DNA from: Cystobasidiopsis lactophilus
Lineage: Eukaryota; Basidiomycota; Agaricostilbomycetes; Agaricostilbales; Chionosphaeraceae
Reading direction: 5' to 3'
Assembly: GCA_001599975.1 (NCBI GenBank)
Contig: BCIO01000001.1
Location: 3,593,631 to 3,657,630 of the forward strand
Length of the DNA stretch: 64,000 nucleotides
Part shown: positions 1 through 10,485 of the stretch, one piece after another
Numbering within the stretch: position 1 is the first letter of the stretch
Layout: each line of letters opens with the position of its first letter
Notes under the pieces: generated by a model
The model's input: the letters and a program-made list of their open reading frames with translations, nothing else
What the model was told of the DNA's origin: nothing
Databases searched by the model: none
Translations under genes and position numbers: made by a program

Positions 1-37
1 ATCAGACAACTGATCGGTCCTCATTTACAATGCACAG

Positions 38-537
38 AGAGACCGTTTCAACCTTGCGCTCGGCCTACGAGCTGACCGACATCTTCAAGGAGCTCCAAGC
101 GGCCGAGGAGAAAGGCCTAAGCGAGGAGAAGCGGAAGGAGTTGGAGGAGAAGGCAGCCACCAAGGGGCTCCAGGCTTTGTTCAAGGTGCGTTGAACCGTC
201 GACGTCTCATCTTGCGATACTCGCCTCGCTGATGCCGGCCCTTCGACGCTCAGGGATGCAAGCTGGAAGTCGAAAGCATTGTCAGAGAGGTCTCCGATCG
301 CATCATCTATGACGAGAAGGCCAGCAAGGACACCATCCTCAAGCGGGTGGCGGCAATGGGTAAGCTCTTGCATCTTGCCTCTGCGCGATGTCCTAGCATT
401 GAGCATTGTCTGCAGAAATCTTGGGCGAGGTCTACGCCAGCGTCAAGAAGGAAGAGCCGCTGAACGAGTCCGAGTATGTCAAGATCGAGACGAAGGCCAG
501 TGGCAGCCCTAAGAGCCGGCCGACATCTCGAGCCTGA
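38..537 (+). CDS. DnaJ-type co-chaperone, C-terminal DnaJ-X region (5' partial)
   Basis: This is the C-terminal end of a Caj1/Djp1-type J-protein, an Hsp70 co-chaperone; the J domain lies outside the window. Bases 1-37 look like the end of an intron (ctgat branch site, then cag). Exons 38-185, 254-359 and 416-537 join in phase and give 125 residues. The segment ALFKGCKLEVESIVREV matches the conserved core of the DnaJ-X domain (ALWKG..FEIESVLREVCDKV in yeast Caj1), preceded by the usual charged helix. A Ser/Pro-rich tail ends at TGA 535. In this family the X region is known, but its job in the cell is not clear from sequence. Identity is good; which J-protein paralog it is cannot be told. Confidence 0.85.
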
Positions 538-861
538 GCCCGTGCAATGATCCTGTACATGCGTCAGCTTCAATCCTTTTTGCCCGCCCTTCGCCTGTGA
601 GTTCACTTCCAACTTTGAGTCGCCCCAGTCGTAATTGAGCGCCGGTCAATGCAAAGGTGCCCTCCTTGCGTCCTGCATCTTGAGCCTTTGTTCTGGGTGA
701 CTACTGTCCCTCGACGCCGATCCTGCATGTCATGTTGTGCTGCGGTTCACCAGTATCTCTTGCCTTCTAAAACCTACTGGCGCACTCCCTCGGCGCGGAG
801 GGTCCGGTTCCTCCTCCCTGTCTGTCTCGAACTTTGAAACTATCAGTCTATCAGTTTCGTA
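538..861. other. intergenic: 3' UTR plus promoter
   Basis: About 320 bases between the J-protein stop and the hydrolase start. ORFs here are short and match nothing. I see no RNA gene or repeat. It probably holds the J-protein 3' UTR and the hydrolase promoter. Confidence 0.5.
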
Positions 862-2252
862 ATGGTATCAGGCATTGACGTCGTGGATCTCCCACACGAA
901 ACTGTCTCTTTCCGGGTCAACGAAGGAAAGCTCAAGGTCAAATTACAATATGGCGAGTTCTTGCTTTGCTGTTACTCTGTTTACTATTAACAAGTCGTTG
1001 TGACAGTCCACTTCAAACCCGCTGAAATGGGGCATCTAGGAGTGGCGGAAGCTGGCAAAGCCATGGTCTTCGCTCCAGGGTACGCCTCTTTCTCTCGCCC
1101 TTTCACGTTAGCACGGCTTGCCCACAGAATATGGCAGATTCAAGGGCACCCGAAAGGACTTCCGTGCACAGGTAACGTGCATTCCTACGACAGTCCGGAA
1201 ACCGCTGAATGGCTCGAATCCAGTTCAACTACTTTGCCACCAAAGGCTGGGAGTGTCTTACCTGGGACAACGTGGGCATCAACACTTCGAACGTTTCCAG
1301 AGACCTCCTTCATTACTGCGAGACCACCCCAAGCACTTTCAATGCCTGCAATCAGTATGCCGTCGTGATGATCAAGGGCATCCAAGAGGTCCTCCAAGCC
1401 AGTCAAATGAGCGACAAAGAGATATACCTCTTTGCTAATAGCATGGGTGTCCCTCTTTCGATTCGCGCATTCGGAGGTATGGTTGGCCAGGGCAGATATA
1501 TGCTCAAAACGGCGTGTAAGCTCCAGCCCACCATCTCAAACGGACGTGTAGATGACGAACTTTGTTCTAGTTCTGAACAACGGTTGGCACGATCCCACGA
1601 AAGCCTTCCACTCCGACGCTGTAAGGTTCAAGTTGATATCGTCGTCGTCGCCGCTGGGGCTTAATTTAAAGGCTGTGGCGACGGCAGCGAAACCGGCTCG
1701 ATCCAGAACTTGTCTTCAGTAATCATGCCAATGCGCACGACGAGTGGCAGTGGCAGAAGCTGAAAGCGGTCGATGCAAGCTACCCGGGGCGCCTCCAAGC
1801 TGTCTCTCCAATTGAGTTTCTCCTTCAATTGAGGGCTTTGCAGTAGGCCCGCTCTCTCCCCATAAAGGCTTTCCAAAAACACTGAAGGTACAATTTTAGT
1901 GGCATGCACCTTGACCGCCTAGCTCTGGCCGCTTTCGTTGCCAAATTTCTGCCGTCCAAGTCCAACGCCACCCCGAACAAGATTGTGATCATACGCTCCA
2001 CTAAAGACGATCTCATCGACAAAGAACATCCAGAGACCCTGGCAGAGGAACTTCGCCAAGTGGCTCGGGAGAAGAATATTGGGCTTGAGGTCGAGATGCA
2101 GACGATCGAAGGTGGCCACAACGCTGTGAGATTGCAGAAGCATTTGATCATGTCGATCGCGCCAGTCTCATCTTTTTGTGTAGCATGCTGATGACGCCAC
2201 GCACACGGCGTATACTAAGGTGGTGGAGCACATCATCCATGGACTGGAATGA
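862..2252 (+). CDS. alpha/beta-hydrolase fold protein, substrate unknown
   Basis: Eight exons (862-952, 1007-1079, 1138-1171, 1224-1476, 1571-1620, 1688-1842, 1900-2125, 2184-2252) give 316 residues with consistent phases. Serine-hydrolase landmarks are in order: an early FAPGFKG oxyanion-type loop, a nucleophile elbow FANSMGVP (Ser in N-S-M-G), an acidic stretch IIRSTKDDLID that could supply the Asp, and IEGGHN with the likely catalytic His. It could be an esterase, thioesterase or acyltransferase; nothing in the sequence names a substrate and no signal peptide is visible. The first intron needs a GC-AG junction (tatg/gcgagt), since no GT donor keeps the frame. The fold is fairly sure, the function unknown. 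Confidence 0.72.
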
Positions 2253-2360
2253 GGCATGCTCCGTTCAGCCAAGAAGCAGCGCAGAGTCCTTTGCAATCTA
2301 GAGTCTCTAACTTTACAATTCTCATCCCATCGAGTGCGAAACGAAAGAAGTTGAGAACTC

Positions 2361-3835
2361 TTATGACGCCTTGGCCTCTTCCAAGGCCAGCTCCGCCACC
2401 TTCTCAGTGGGTGGCGACGGCACCTCTTCCGCCCCAGCTTCTGGCTTTGCGAATCTTGGGTTGACCTTCTTGACCTTGACCTTCTTGGCTGGCTCTTCCG
2501 GTGGCGGGTAGGCCGAGTTTAGGGATTGCTGGAAAGTGGGGTCGGTGTTGAAATCGTCCTGGATTGGCTTAAGGAGGATGTCGATGGCGTTCTGGACGCC
2601 CAACTTGAGATCGGCGGGGTGCAGCTTCTCGGCAACGTAGTCGGCCTCGAGCACGGCGTAGCTGGGGTAGTGCAATGCCCCGCCATGCTTCTCTGGTCGG
2701 TCGATGGAGAAGACGGTGCCGGAGGGTGCTGATGGGAGGACGAAAGGAGAGGAGTCTTTGAGAGCGCCAATGGGGAGGATGACGGCGTTGATGAAGGCGA
2801 GCAAGCCGTTGTTCTCGACCTGGCCGGGCGCAGCGAAAGCCTCCTTGATCTTCTTCTTGATGACCGAGGGAGGATCTAGGAAGTCGATCTTGGAGTTGGC
2901 CACAGACGCTGACATCTTGCCGCCTGCCAGACCCGGCACCATGGCGTTCATCAAGTGTGCCCGCTTCTTGTAGCCGAGTTTCGGTAGGTTTGCTTCCGCG
3001 AAGGTGAAGATCTTCCTCTGTGGGTTCTTGTGTGAATCGAAGACTCATGGAAATGAGGCAAAACAGAAGAACGAACCTGGTCGACACCACCGAACTGAAT
3101 CGAGACGTTCAAGAACTGCTCGTCCAGCGCCTGCAAGCACGGGTACAGCAGCCCGCTCAGCGGTGCATTGTCCGTCTGCTTGACCACCTCTGCACCAGCC
3201 CTCTTGACATCGTGCTCCGAGGTGATGGAGGCCAGCTTGTAGACGTCCCGAGTGTATTCTGGCGAGTATTGGTAGCTGGAGCCGGTGACGAACTCGAGCT
3301 TGTCTATTGGCACGCCGATGGACTTGAGAGCTGAGATGATGACGCGGGAGTAGTAATCAGCCCTGTGTGTGACCAGCTCCATGGGCGCCTTGAGGTTGTC
3401 CAAAAAGGCGTGAATGTCTGTGGGCCAAATCCTTTACATGAACTCTAGCCATGGATGGGTCAAAAGTAGCCTCACCTGCCAATAAGACCACGACATGCAG
3501 CCCAGCGGCCAAGAAGTCGGCTAAAGGGCAGACCTATTGAGTTCATGCACTTCGAGTCGAAATTTTGGACGAGGTGCCTCACCCAGCTTGGTCAGTGGCA
3601 CGAAGTAGCCCACATGCGCTGTGGTCTTGTACATCAGATAAGATGCACGACGAACATGCAAAGGCAACAAACACGCACGCCGGCCAGTAGGAGCTGTTCC
3701 CCAGTACAAGCGCACCGGCTTGCCAGTCTCTTCCGCCTCCTGCAGCGCCGCCATGATGAGGTCCTTGCCTAGCACCTCTTGCAGCCGCCGCGTGATGAGC
3801 TCATACTTCTCCTCGACGCTCAGTTTGGAAGCCAT
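2361..3835 (-). CDS. TYS1: tyrosyl-tRNA synthetase, cytosolic
   Basis: Class Ic synthetase that charges tRNA-Tyr in the cytosol. Exons 3679-3835, 3583-3618, 3476-3520, 3077-3417 and 2361-3017 give 411 residues, the normal size for the eukaryotic enzyme. Visible landmarks: WGTAPTGR at the start of the catalytic fold, PHVGYFVPL (HIGH-type motif), [26 protein letters not shown], and GGKMSAS (KMSKS-type loop). The C-terminus is Lys/Pro-rich and acidic with no EMAP-type domain, as in yeast. The start at 3835 is chosen because [14 protein letters not shown] leads directly into the fold. The early exons are tiny (36 and 45 nt). It is transcribed the same way as the assembly factor upstream of it. 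Confidence 0.96.
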
Positions 3836-4397
3836 GCTGTATCAGGATCTAGCAAGTTGGACGCGCGAAGTCAAAGAAATTTCGAAGCGCCGGTGTTGCC
3901 GTCACACGAGCGAGGCGATGATGGTTTACAGGAAGATCCATCCTACTACATAACATTCTGGCTTTGCTAGACGCCCGAGACAAACACTCAAGCTGGAGTT
4001 TCATTTGCTGGCCGTCCTCCAGGTCCGTCCACTCCCCTGACTGTGAATGGCTTGCTTGAACGACCTAGACTGGGATGAGCACAACACTGCGAGTTGGCCA
4101 CGGCAGCTCAGTCTGGGTGACTGATGTGGAGGTGGCAAAGCTCACCATGCTCGGGTTTTAGGTGCACACAGAGGAACCCGTGCCGTGTCGTCGAACAGCA
4201 AACGGCTTGCATACACTATCGACCTGAAGCACAAATGCCTGAAGGTGAGCAAAAAGAGCACATGAGAAAGGAAGACATCGAGCGACAATCAAGCAGCTCA
4301 CCGATCGACTGCATGGGCCGGCACGACAGGACACCATTTGCACTCTTGCAACGTTCCGCGTGTATCGAGATTGCGTAGACCACTCAGATCACAGCGA
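3836..4397. other. intergenic: promoter of TyrRS and 3' UTR of CBP6-like gene
   Basis: About 560 bases between two minus-strand genes. Short plus-strand ORFs here have no recognisable content. No RNA gene or repeat was found. Confidence 0.5.
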
Positions 4398-4857
4398 TCA
4401 TGACTTTTGCTGCCGCTGTCGAGATCCAAACAGCTTGGACCACCAGCCCTCTTGCTCCTCTCCCGGCGATCGGCTCTGCATCTGCCGGACTTTGGCCAAG
4501 GACGTCTCCAGTTTTTGATAATGGGTTGGATACGAAGCAGGGTTGAACAGGTTGTCCGAGATCGGGTTCTATACCACGCAAAGCAATGAGAATCGACCGA
4601 GTTCTCATCCACACGCAAGGCAGACTCACTGCTTTCAACGCCGCATTGCTCGAGATGGCTTCCAGAGAAGAGATCATGGCATTGGCCTGCTCCAGCTCGG
4701 TGACCGAGAGCTCTCGATTCGCATCCGCACCACCGAAAGCACGTTCGGACGCTGCCAGAATGGCCGCTTTGAGCTGCGTCTTGGGCCGGATCTCGTCCAC
4801 AGGCCAGTTGTGCGCAATCCTGACCAGCTTGGTCAACACTTCTGTCGATTTCGTCAT
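4398..4857 (-). CDS. Cbp6/UQCC2-like mitochondrial complex III assembly factor
   Basis: A 132-residue protein from two exons (4630-4857 and 4398-4568, phase 0). The N-terminal part VRIAHNWPVDEIRPKTQLKA aligns by eye with human UQCC2 ([20 protein letters not shown]), and the second exon has a tyrosine-rich stretch, NPASYPTHYQKLE, of the kind found in fungal relatives. In that family the protein acts in the mitochondrial matrix, helping cytochrome b synthesis or early assembly of the bc1 complex. An in-frame upstream ATG at 4872 (MICSAM) is possible; 4857 is preferred because it starts directly at the conserved helix. It is transcribed divergently from SUA5 with very little room between the two. 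Confidence 0.75.
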
Positions 4858-4892
4858 GGCAGAGCAGATCACCGCTTGGCTCCAAAAAAATT

Positions 4893-6191
4893 TTGGCGCT
4901 CGCGATGTGCTTCTTGACCAGCTTCAGTCAAAGGTGGTTCGGTTTTTGCTTTGCCAGTTGCATGCAAAGAGGCTCGTTGGCGTGTATGAGCCGACTCCTC
5001 AAGCTGCTGCCGGTTTCAGAGGCCGCCATCACCTTCAATCCAAAAACTCATGCACCGCAATTCGATGACCCAGAGACCCAGACCTCCCTGGAGACGGCGG
5101 CTGCTCTCCTAAAGGATGGAAAGGCTGTGGCATTTCCGACTGAAACGGTCTATGGACTCGGCGCGGATGCCACCTCTTCAAGTGCCGCCGCCCAAATCTT
5201 CAGAATCAAGGGTCGGCCACTGGACAACCCGCTGATCGCGCACATCGACAGCTTGGACATGCTCAGGCGTTATATCAAGGATCCCTTGTCGCCTGCGTAT
5301 GAAGCTCTGGTGGCGGCATTCTGGCCGGGGCCTTTGACCCTGCTCTTTCCTCTCCCTCCGGCGGCCCCTTTTGCCAAGGAGGTTACTGCCAACCAGTCCA
5401 CCATTGCCATTCGAATGCCGCTCCACCCCGTAGCCAGGGCGCTCATTCACTTGGCCGATGTCCCTTTGGCGGCTCCCAGCGCAAACACTTCGGGGCGGCC
5501 CAGTCCTACGACAGCGCAGCACGTCGTTCGCGACATGGAAGCACGCCTGCAGTCCGATTCTACTGTTCCTCCCGTCTCAGTTCTGTGCGGGTCTAGTGCA
5601 GAAGTCGGGCTAGAAAGCACAGTTGTGGACGGCTTGTCAATAGCGGGAACGCTTCGGGTGCTGCGGCCAGGTGGCATTGGGCCGGACGCAATCGAACAGT
5701 GCTTGCAAGACGCTGGGATCCAAGCGAAGGTGCAGGTGTACGGAAGGGATTGGACCAGCGCGGAAGAGGAGGCCAAGCCAAGCACGCCTGGCATGAAGTA
5801 TCGCCATTACGCACCCTCTTGCCAAGTGCTTTGCCTGGAAAGCGATCAAAATTCAGCCTCAAACATTTCAAGCGAAGTGGAAGAGGCGCTTCAGGATTCG
5901 CCACCACAATCCACCGTCGGCTTTTTGCGACTTTCTCCAACTTTGCTGCCGACTTCCCTATCTTCTAGACCCACGCTCACCTACGAGTTTGGGTCTCGCA
6001 ACAATGCAGAAGAGCATGCCAGCCGCCTGTTCGACGGGCTACGGACTCTGGAGCAAGCCGGCTGCGCTTTGATTCTCGTCGAAGTACCTCCGGCAGGTGT
6101 TTGGCAGAATGGGATCGGGCTGGCAGTCCGCGAACGGTTGTCCAAAGCGGCAGGGTCCAAGGCAAATTGGAGAAAGGTCAACATGGGGTAG
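4893..6191 (+). CDS. SUA5: Sua5/YrdC threonylcarbamoyl-AMP synthase
   Basis: Makes threonylcarbamoyl-adenylate, the first step of t6A37 modification of ANN-decoding tRNAs, in the cytosol and probably mitochondria. Intronless, up to 432 residues. YrdC-domain landmarks: AFPTETVYGLGADA, RIKGRPLDNPLIAH, FWPGPLTLL, IAIRMPLHP, PLAAPSANTSGRPSPT, VGLESTVVDG and LRPGGI. The C-terminal Sua5 domain follows a linker with PGMKYRHYAP. The longest ORF starts at 4893, but the protein may begin at 4986 (MSRLLKLLPVSEAA); the intervening stretch is Cys/Phe-rich and could be an organelle leader or not translated. The core enzyme is certain, the start is not. Confidence 0.95.
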   Translation: MALAMCFLTSFSQRWFGFCFASCMQRGSLACMSRLLKLLPVSEAAITFNPKTHAPQFDDPETQTSLETAAALLKDGKAVAFPTETVYGLGADATSSSAAAQIFRIKGRPLDNPLIAHIDSLDMLRRYIKDPLSPAYEALVAAFWPGPLTLLFPLPPAAPFAKEVTANQSTIAIRMPLHPVARALIHLADVPLAAPSANTSGRPSPTTAQHVVRDMEARLQSDSTVPPVSVLCGSSAEVGLESTVVDGLSIAGTLRVLRPGGIGPDAIEQCLQDAGIQAKVQVYGRDWTSAEEEAKPSTPGMKYRHYAPSCQVLCLESDQNSASNISSEVEEALQDSPPQSTVGFLRLSPTLLPTSLSSRPTLTYEFGSRNNAEEHASRLFDGLRTLEQAGCALILVEVPPAGVWQNGIGLAVRERLSKAAGSKANWRKVNMG

Positions 6192-6517
6192 CTTGCGGGA
6201 CTGGAGTGTTTGTCAGCAGACGTCTATTGGACCCATGCGCGGCTTCAGAGGTTTCTTCCGGAAGAAAAGCCTACTCCTACCTCAGACGGATGGATGGACT
6301 ATCTGGCTGGCGCTGTTTTGGTAGGTCCTTTTGTTCCTCGCCCGCTTGTCTGCCGCTCATGTTGGTGGCTCTCAGATGACAAGGGCAGTTCAGATGGCTA
6401 GGATCACTGTAGATTAGAGATTGTGTGTACATTTTGATGTATGCATAGAAGGATAGAACGGGCACCGTATCGCGGGCTCTTTTGAAGCCTGGGCCGCGAA
6501 GTCCCTTCCGCGCTCCC
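6192..6517. other. convergent 3' ends
   Basis: About 325 bases between the stops of SUA5 (plus) and the F-box-like gene (minus). Overlapping plus-strand ORFs are in non-coding frames. Nothing else seen. Confidence 0.5.
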
Positions 6518-7637
6518 TCACTCCGACTCTTCGTCGTCAAAATCGTCCCCGTAATGGTCCCCATATTCGTTGTCGTCGTCGTCGTCGTCATCATACTCGT
6601 CATCGTAGTCCTCCTCGCTCACCGTGTCTGACTCTATGGTGGCGTCGAAGTCTTTGGGGTCGACATTTCGGTCGGTGTAGGGGTATTCGTTGGCTTGGCT
6701 TCGGAACATCCATTCGGCGTCTCGGTGATGCTCTTGCGCCAAAAGTCTGGGCGCCATGCTGAGCAACCAGGCGGCTTGGTCGTCATCCAACTTCCGCTCG
6801 ACCTTGACGAACCGCAGCTTGGGGCATTTGCCCGCTTGAGACGCCTTCCTCTCTGCCATTTTTGTCTTTCGGGCCTCTTTCGCCTTGCTCGAAGATTCCT
6901 ACAGAAGCCGCCGTCACGAACAAAGTTGCTATGTTGGAAGTGGCAAAGTTCGTACCTCGTAAGACGGCCTTTCGTCGTCGTCGCCCAAGTTGGGGTATAG
7001 ATCCGGCCAAAAGTCTTCCCAACCGACACCGCTTCCCAGCCACACCCAACGGATCTTGGGCCATTGGGAAATCATGTCCAACAGCTCCCCATCCGTGGCG
7101 AAGAGGTCCGACTCGAGGTCGCTGGATGTGAACCGAGAGATCGAGAACATCTCCAAATGTTGACTTTCAGCCACCGCCTTCTTGAGCTCGCTCAAAACGT
7201 ATCCGTTCCATCCAAACAGCCGAAGACGCTTGAGGCTGACGGCAGATTTGATGATAGACGCGTGAGCCAGCGTCTCTTCCTTGCTCAAGGAACGTAAGCT
7301 GCAGGTCAAATCAACAAGAGAGTTGCGAGCATGTGCACAGGTTGCCATCGTCGTCTTCAAAGCCAAGGCGCGCTCCTCAGTGCACACTTCGAAGCAGCGA
7401 AAGAACCTGGGAGTGGCAGCTTGATAGAAGGCTCTCGAGACCAAGCGCAGTCGTCCAACTGTTTTGGAGTGGGCCCGACTGACGTTCAACATGAGCACTT
7501 TGACGCTTATGCACACACACGAAATGGTGAACGACACACGCGCCGTAGAAATGGCGATTCTGAAAGGGCACAACGCTGCCGAACCTCTGCTCAAGGATGC
7601 AGGCGATGAGGTCTGGGTCATTCATCACTTGCTGCAT
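6518..7637 (-). CDS. F-box-like protein with acidic tail
   Basis: Exons 7585-7637, 6956-7478 and 6518-6898 give 318 residues. The N-terminus (DPDLIACILEQ, then VGRLRLVSRAFYQAATPRFF) has the layout of an F-box: a short helix, then a hydrophobic L..VS..F..A motif. In such proteins this binds Skp1 of an SCF ubiquitin ligase, and the rest, here leucine-rich (LKRLRLFGW, HLEMFSISRF), recognises the substrate. The last 50 or so residues are almost all Asp/Glu. The start at 7637 is the first ATG ahead of the motif; 7625 is an alternative. I cannot name an ortholog. The F-box assignment rests on pattern only. Confidence 0.65.
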
Positions 7638-7867
7638 GATGAGAGGGCCCGAGAGGCGAACAAGCTTTTGGCGGAGCGAAAAGAAAGGCCAAACAACGCG
7701 TCGCCCTTTGCGCCGTCTCAAGAGTGTCCGACACGTCTGGTAATGGTAGTTCACGCGTCCAGGCAAAGGGCATAGGAGTTGCATGCACATTTTGAGGCCA
7801 GATTAGGCCCCGAAGTTGGCCAAATGATTTTCCTCCCGTCCACACTCCCTCCGCCCAGAGTCCTCGC

Positions 7868-10208
7868 TCAAGAGCCGGCGCCAGCAGCGGCATCGCTCTC
7901 CAGTTCGTCAACTTCTTCGTCAGAGGCTGGCGGCGCGCCGGTTTCGGAAGAGTGCAAGGGCGTCATCGCTTCGCCCAGAAGGCCGTTGTAGTCGACGGGC
8001 TCGGGGGAGGCGCTCCATTCCGGCGTGGAACGGCGTTTGACAGCAGAGGAAGAGGTGCCATCGGCCACGCTGGCTGGGGCGCTGGTGGTGCCGATGGCCG
8101 TGGCGACGGCAGCGAGGACCGAAGCGGGGTTGCCACCCTCTTGAAGTTTGGCGAGGGCGGCCTCGACGGTGCGAATCTCGACGTTACTGGTGGACGCGAG
8201 CAGAGCTTGGATGGTAGAGTCGCTTTGGTACTTGAGGAGCAGGCTGTAAGTAGTCTTGAATCTGTGGCAGGAAGCATTTCAGTCAAAGCCCGCCTCGGTG
8301 GCAAAGGGAAGTCCCACTCACGCTGCCTTGCCGGCTTTCTTGCTGGACCACGCCTGTGCGATGCCGCCATTTTTGATGCAGTCAGACCAGTAGATGGGCA
8401 AGTTGCGCTCGCCGATGGTGCCGCGCTCGTGGATCTGACACAAGAGGTGGATGCGGGAGACGAGCGACTGGATCGAGTTGATCACACTGGGCCGGCTGCC
8501 AGACCAGTGACTGTGGTGCATGGTGAAACAGATGAGCTGAGACCACATCTAGGAAGAGGAGCACAACCCACCCGCTCTGGACCAGCTCAGAAACGACGCC
8601 CGATCGGACTTCCAACTCGTCGTCTTGGGAGCGAGCCGTCGGCGCCGTCAGTCTCGCAGTAGGAATCGGAAGCAATTCAGGCGGGACACCACGAGAGGCC
8701 TGTTCGGGCGCAAAGCCAGGTCAGAGGAGTGGCCAAACCTCAAAAGGAGCAAGCAACGAACAGGAATGACAGTCTCAAACTTTTGCTTCTTGGTCTGGCC
8801 GTGCTCCGCCAGATCGAGCAGGTCTTCTTCTGGCTCGGCGTCCGCTGGGCTGGCGGGTCTTTTGACCGGCGTCATCTTGCCAGCGGAGGGCGCCTTGTGG
8901 GCGGAAACAGCGGACGAGCCCACGACGGCCGGCGCAGGAGGGATCGAAGCAGCGGTGGCTGGAGTGGAGGAAGAAGCAGAGGCAGCAGCAGAGGCGGCCG
9001 CGCGGCCGTAGACCTCGTCCAGAACGGCCTCGAGCTCGTCGAGCGACTTGGTGCGTTCGAGGCCGAAGAAGGGCGTGACCAAATCGTTCTGCTGGTTGTT
9101 GAGCAGCTCGGCGTAGATGTGCTTGTACGGCCTGCGCGCCTTCTTTTCGTTCCACGCCGTGCCCAAACCTCCCCACTTCAACAGATCCGACCACTGTGCG
9201 CCACATTCGGCATCAGACCTGGAAAGATGTCTATAGGGAGAGGCTAGACGCACAAAGATGGGGTACTGGCCCTCAAACTTGCCCTGGGCGTGCAGCTGGC
9301 AGAAGAGGGCGATGCGGACGAGCAGGCGCTCGACGGTGGTCAGCGGCGAGGGCCTGGAGCCCGAGTACTGGCCGGCGGCGCGGAGGGAGTTGGAGACGTG
9401 CATCTTGACGATCTCGTCCTCGTGCGGCGGGCGGGACAAGGGGGCGACCATGCGCTCGACGGGGATCAAAGGCAGCGGCCTGGGGATGTCCAAGGGGTGG
9501 GGCGAGATGAGGTGCGGCGGTTGGTGGGAGGGCACAGAGATGGGCGGCGGCGGGATCTGGGAGGTGGACGCTTGGCCGGGGCTGGAGGCCGAGGGGATGG
9601 GCGCTGGGAGAGGCAAAGCGGAAATGTAGGAGGGCGTGGAGGCTCGGTCGCCAGGGCGGATCATCTGGCCCAGCGCTGGTGGAGGATGTTGAGAAGGCCG
9701 GGACAAGGGCGACGGGTAGGAGCCAGGCGCAGGCGCAGCAGCGTACGGGTGGTGCGGCGTTTCCCCATTCGGCTGGTGGTGCTGGTAATTGCTGGCCACG
9801 GGGTGGAAGTACTGGCTGGACGGCGCCTTGACCGAGATGTCTTGGGCCTGTGATCGAGCCAACGGCTTAGTCCAATTCTGGAATGGAACGTGGGACAGGC
9901 CAACTCACGGTCAGCTCAATCTCGAGGGGCTCGCCGTCCTCGGCTGGAACGAGGTCCGCAACACTGAGGTTGACCTCAACGGAGGTGGCAGGCCTGGAAG
10001 GTGGGCCAGGCAAGCGAATGAGGAGGGAAGCCTTGAACGTCCGAGTCCTGGGGGCAGGCTTGGCCACCGGGGGCGGCGCCGCTTCGCTGGGCGTGCTGAG
10101 GCTGCCATTCTGGAGCGGCTGCTGCTTGGGGCTGGAGGGAGGGCCGTCGACGTCCATGGGCGCTGGCTCGGCTATTGGCTGCGGCAAGGCGACCTCTGAA
10201 GAAGCCAT
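7868..10208 (-). CDS. unrecognised protein with two copies of a ~90-residue domain
   Basis: Six exons (9909-10208, 9254-9847, 8771-9193, 8572-8699, 8322-8510, 7868-8261) give 675 residues in consistent phase. The N-terminal third is Pro/Ser-rich and disordered-looking. Two related domains follow, about residues 235-330 and 470-560. Each has YSGSRPS or WSGSRPS, then a helix ending FCQLHAQG or LCQIHERG, then PIFWSDLLKWGGLGTAW or PIYWSDCIKNGGIAQAW. Between them is an Ala/Ser/Pro linker with KRPASP and KKQK basic patches, and the C-terminus is acidic. I do not recognise the family; nuclear location is only suggested by the basic patches. It is divergent from the THOC5 gene over a 277-bp promoter. 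Confidence 0.8.
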
Positions 10209-10485
10209 CTTTGGGCCCAGGCACGAATTTTATCGCTCGGAGAAGCTGCCGCTGGGTTTGAGCAGGTCGATGATCAAGCCTCGTCCCGACTACAGCCTCT
10301 GCTAAGGTCCTGGGGCGTGGCTGGCAGCAAAACGGGACACCAAGAATGTGGGCACAAGGTGGTGGGCGCGGGCAAACCCAGCTGCGTGGAGCATGTCATG
10401 GCATCGGCACTGCCGAACGGGTCGAGGCTCTTGGAAGTCGTCGACCTAGTGCCTCACTCTGGCCTCGTTGCCCAAGCCAACAGCA

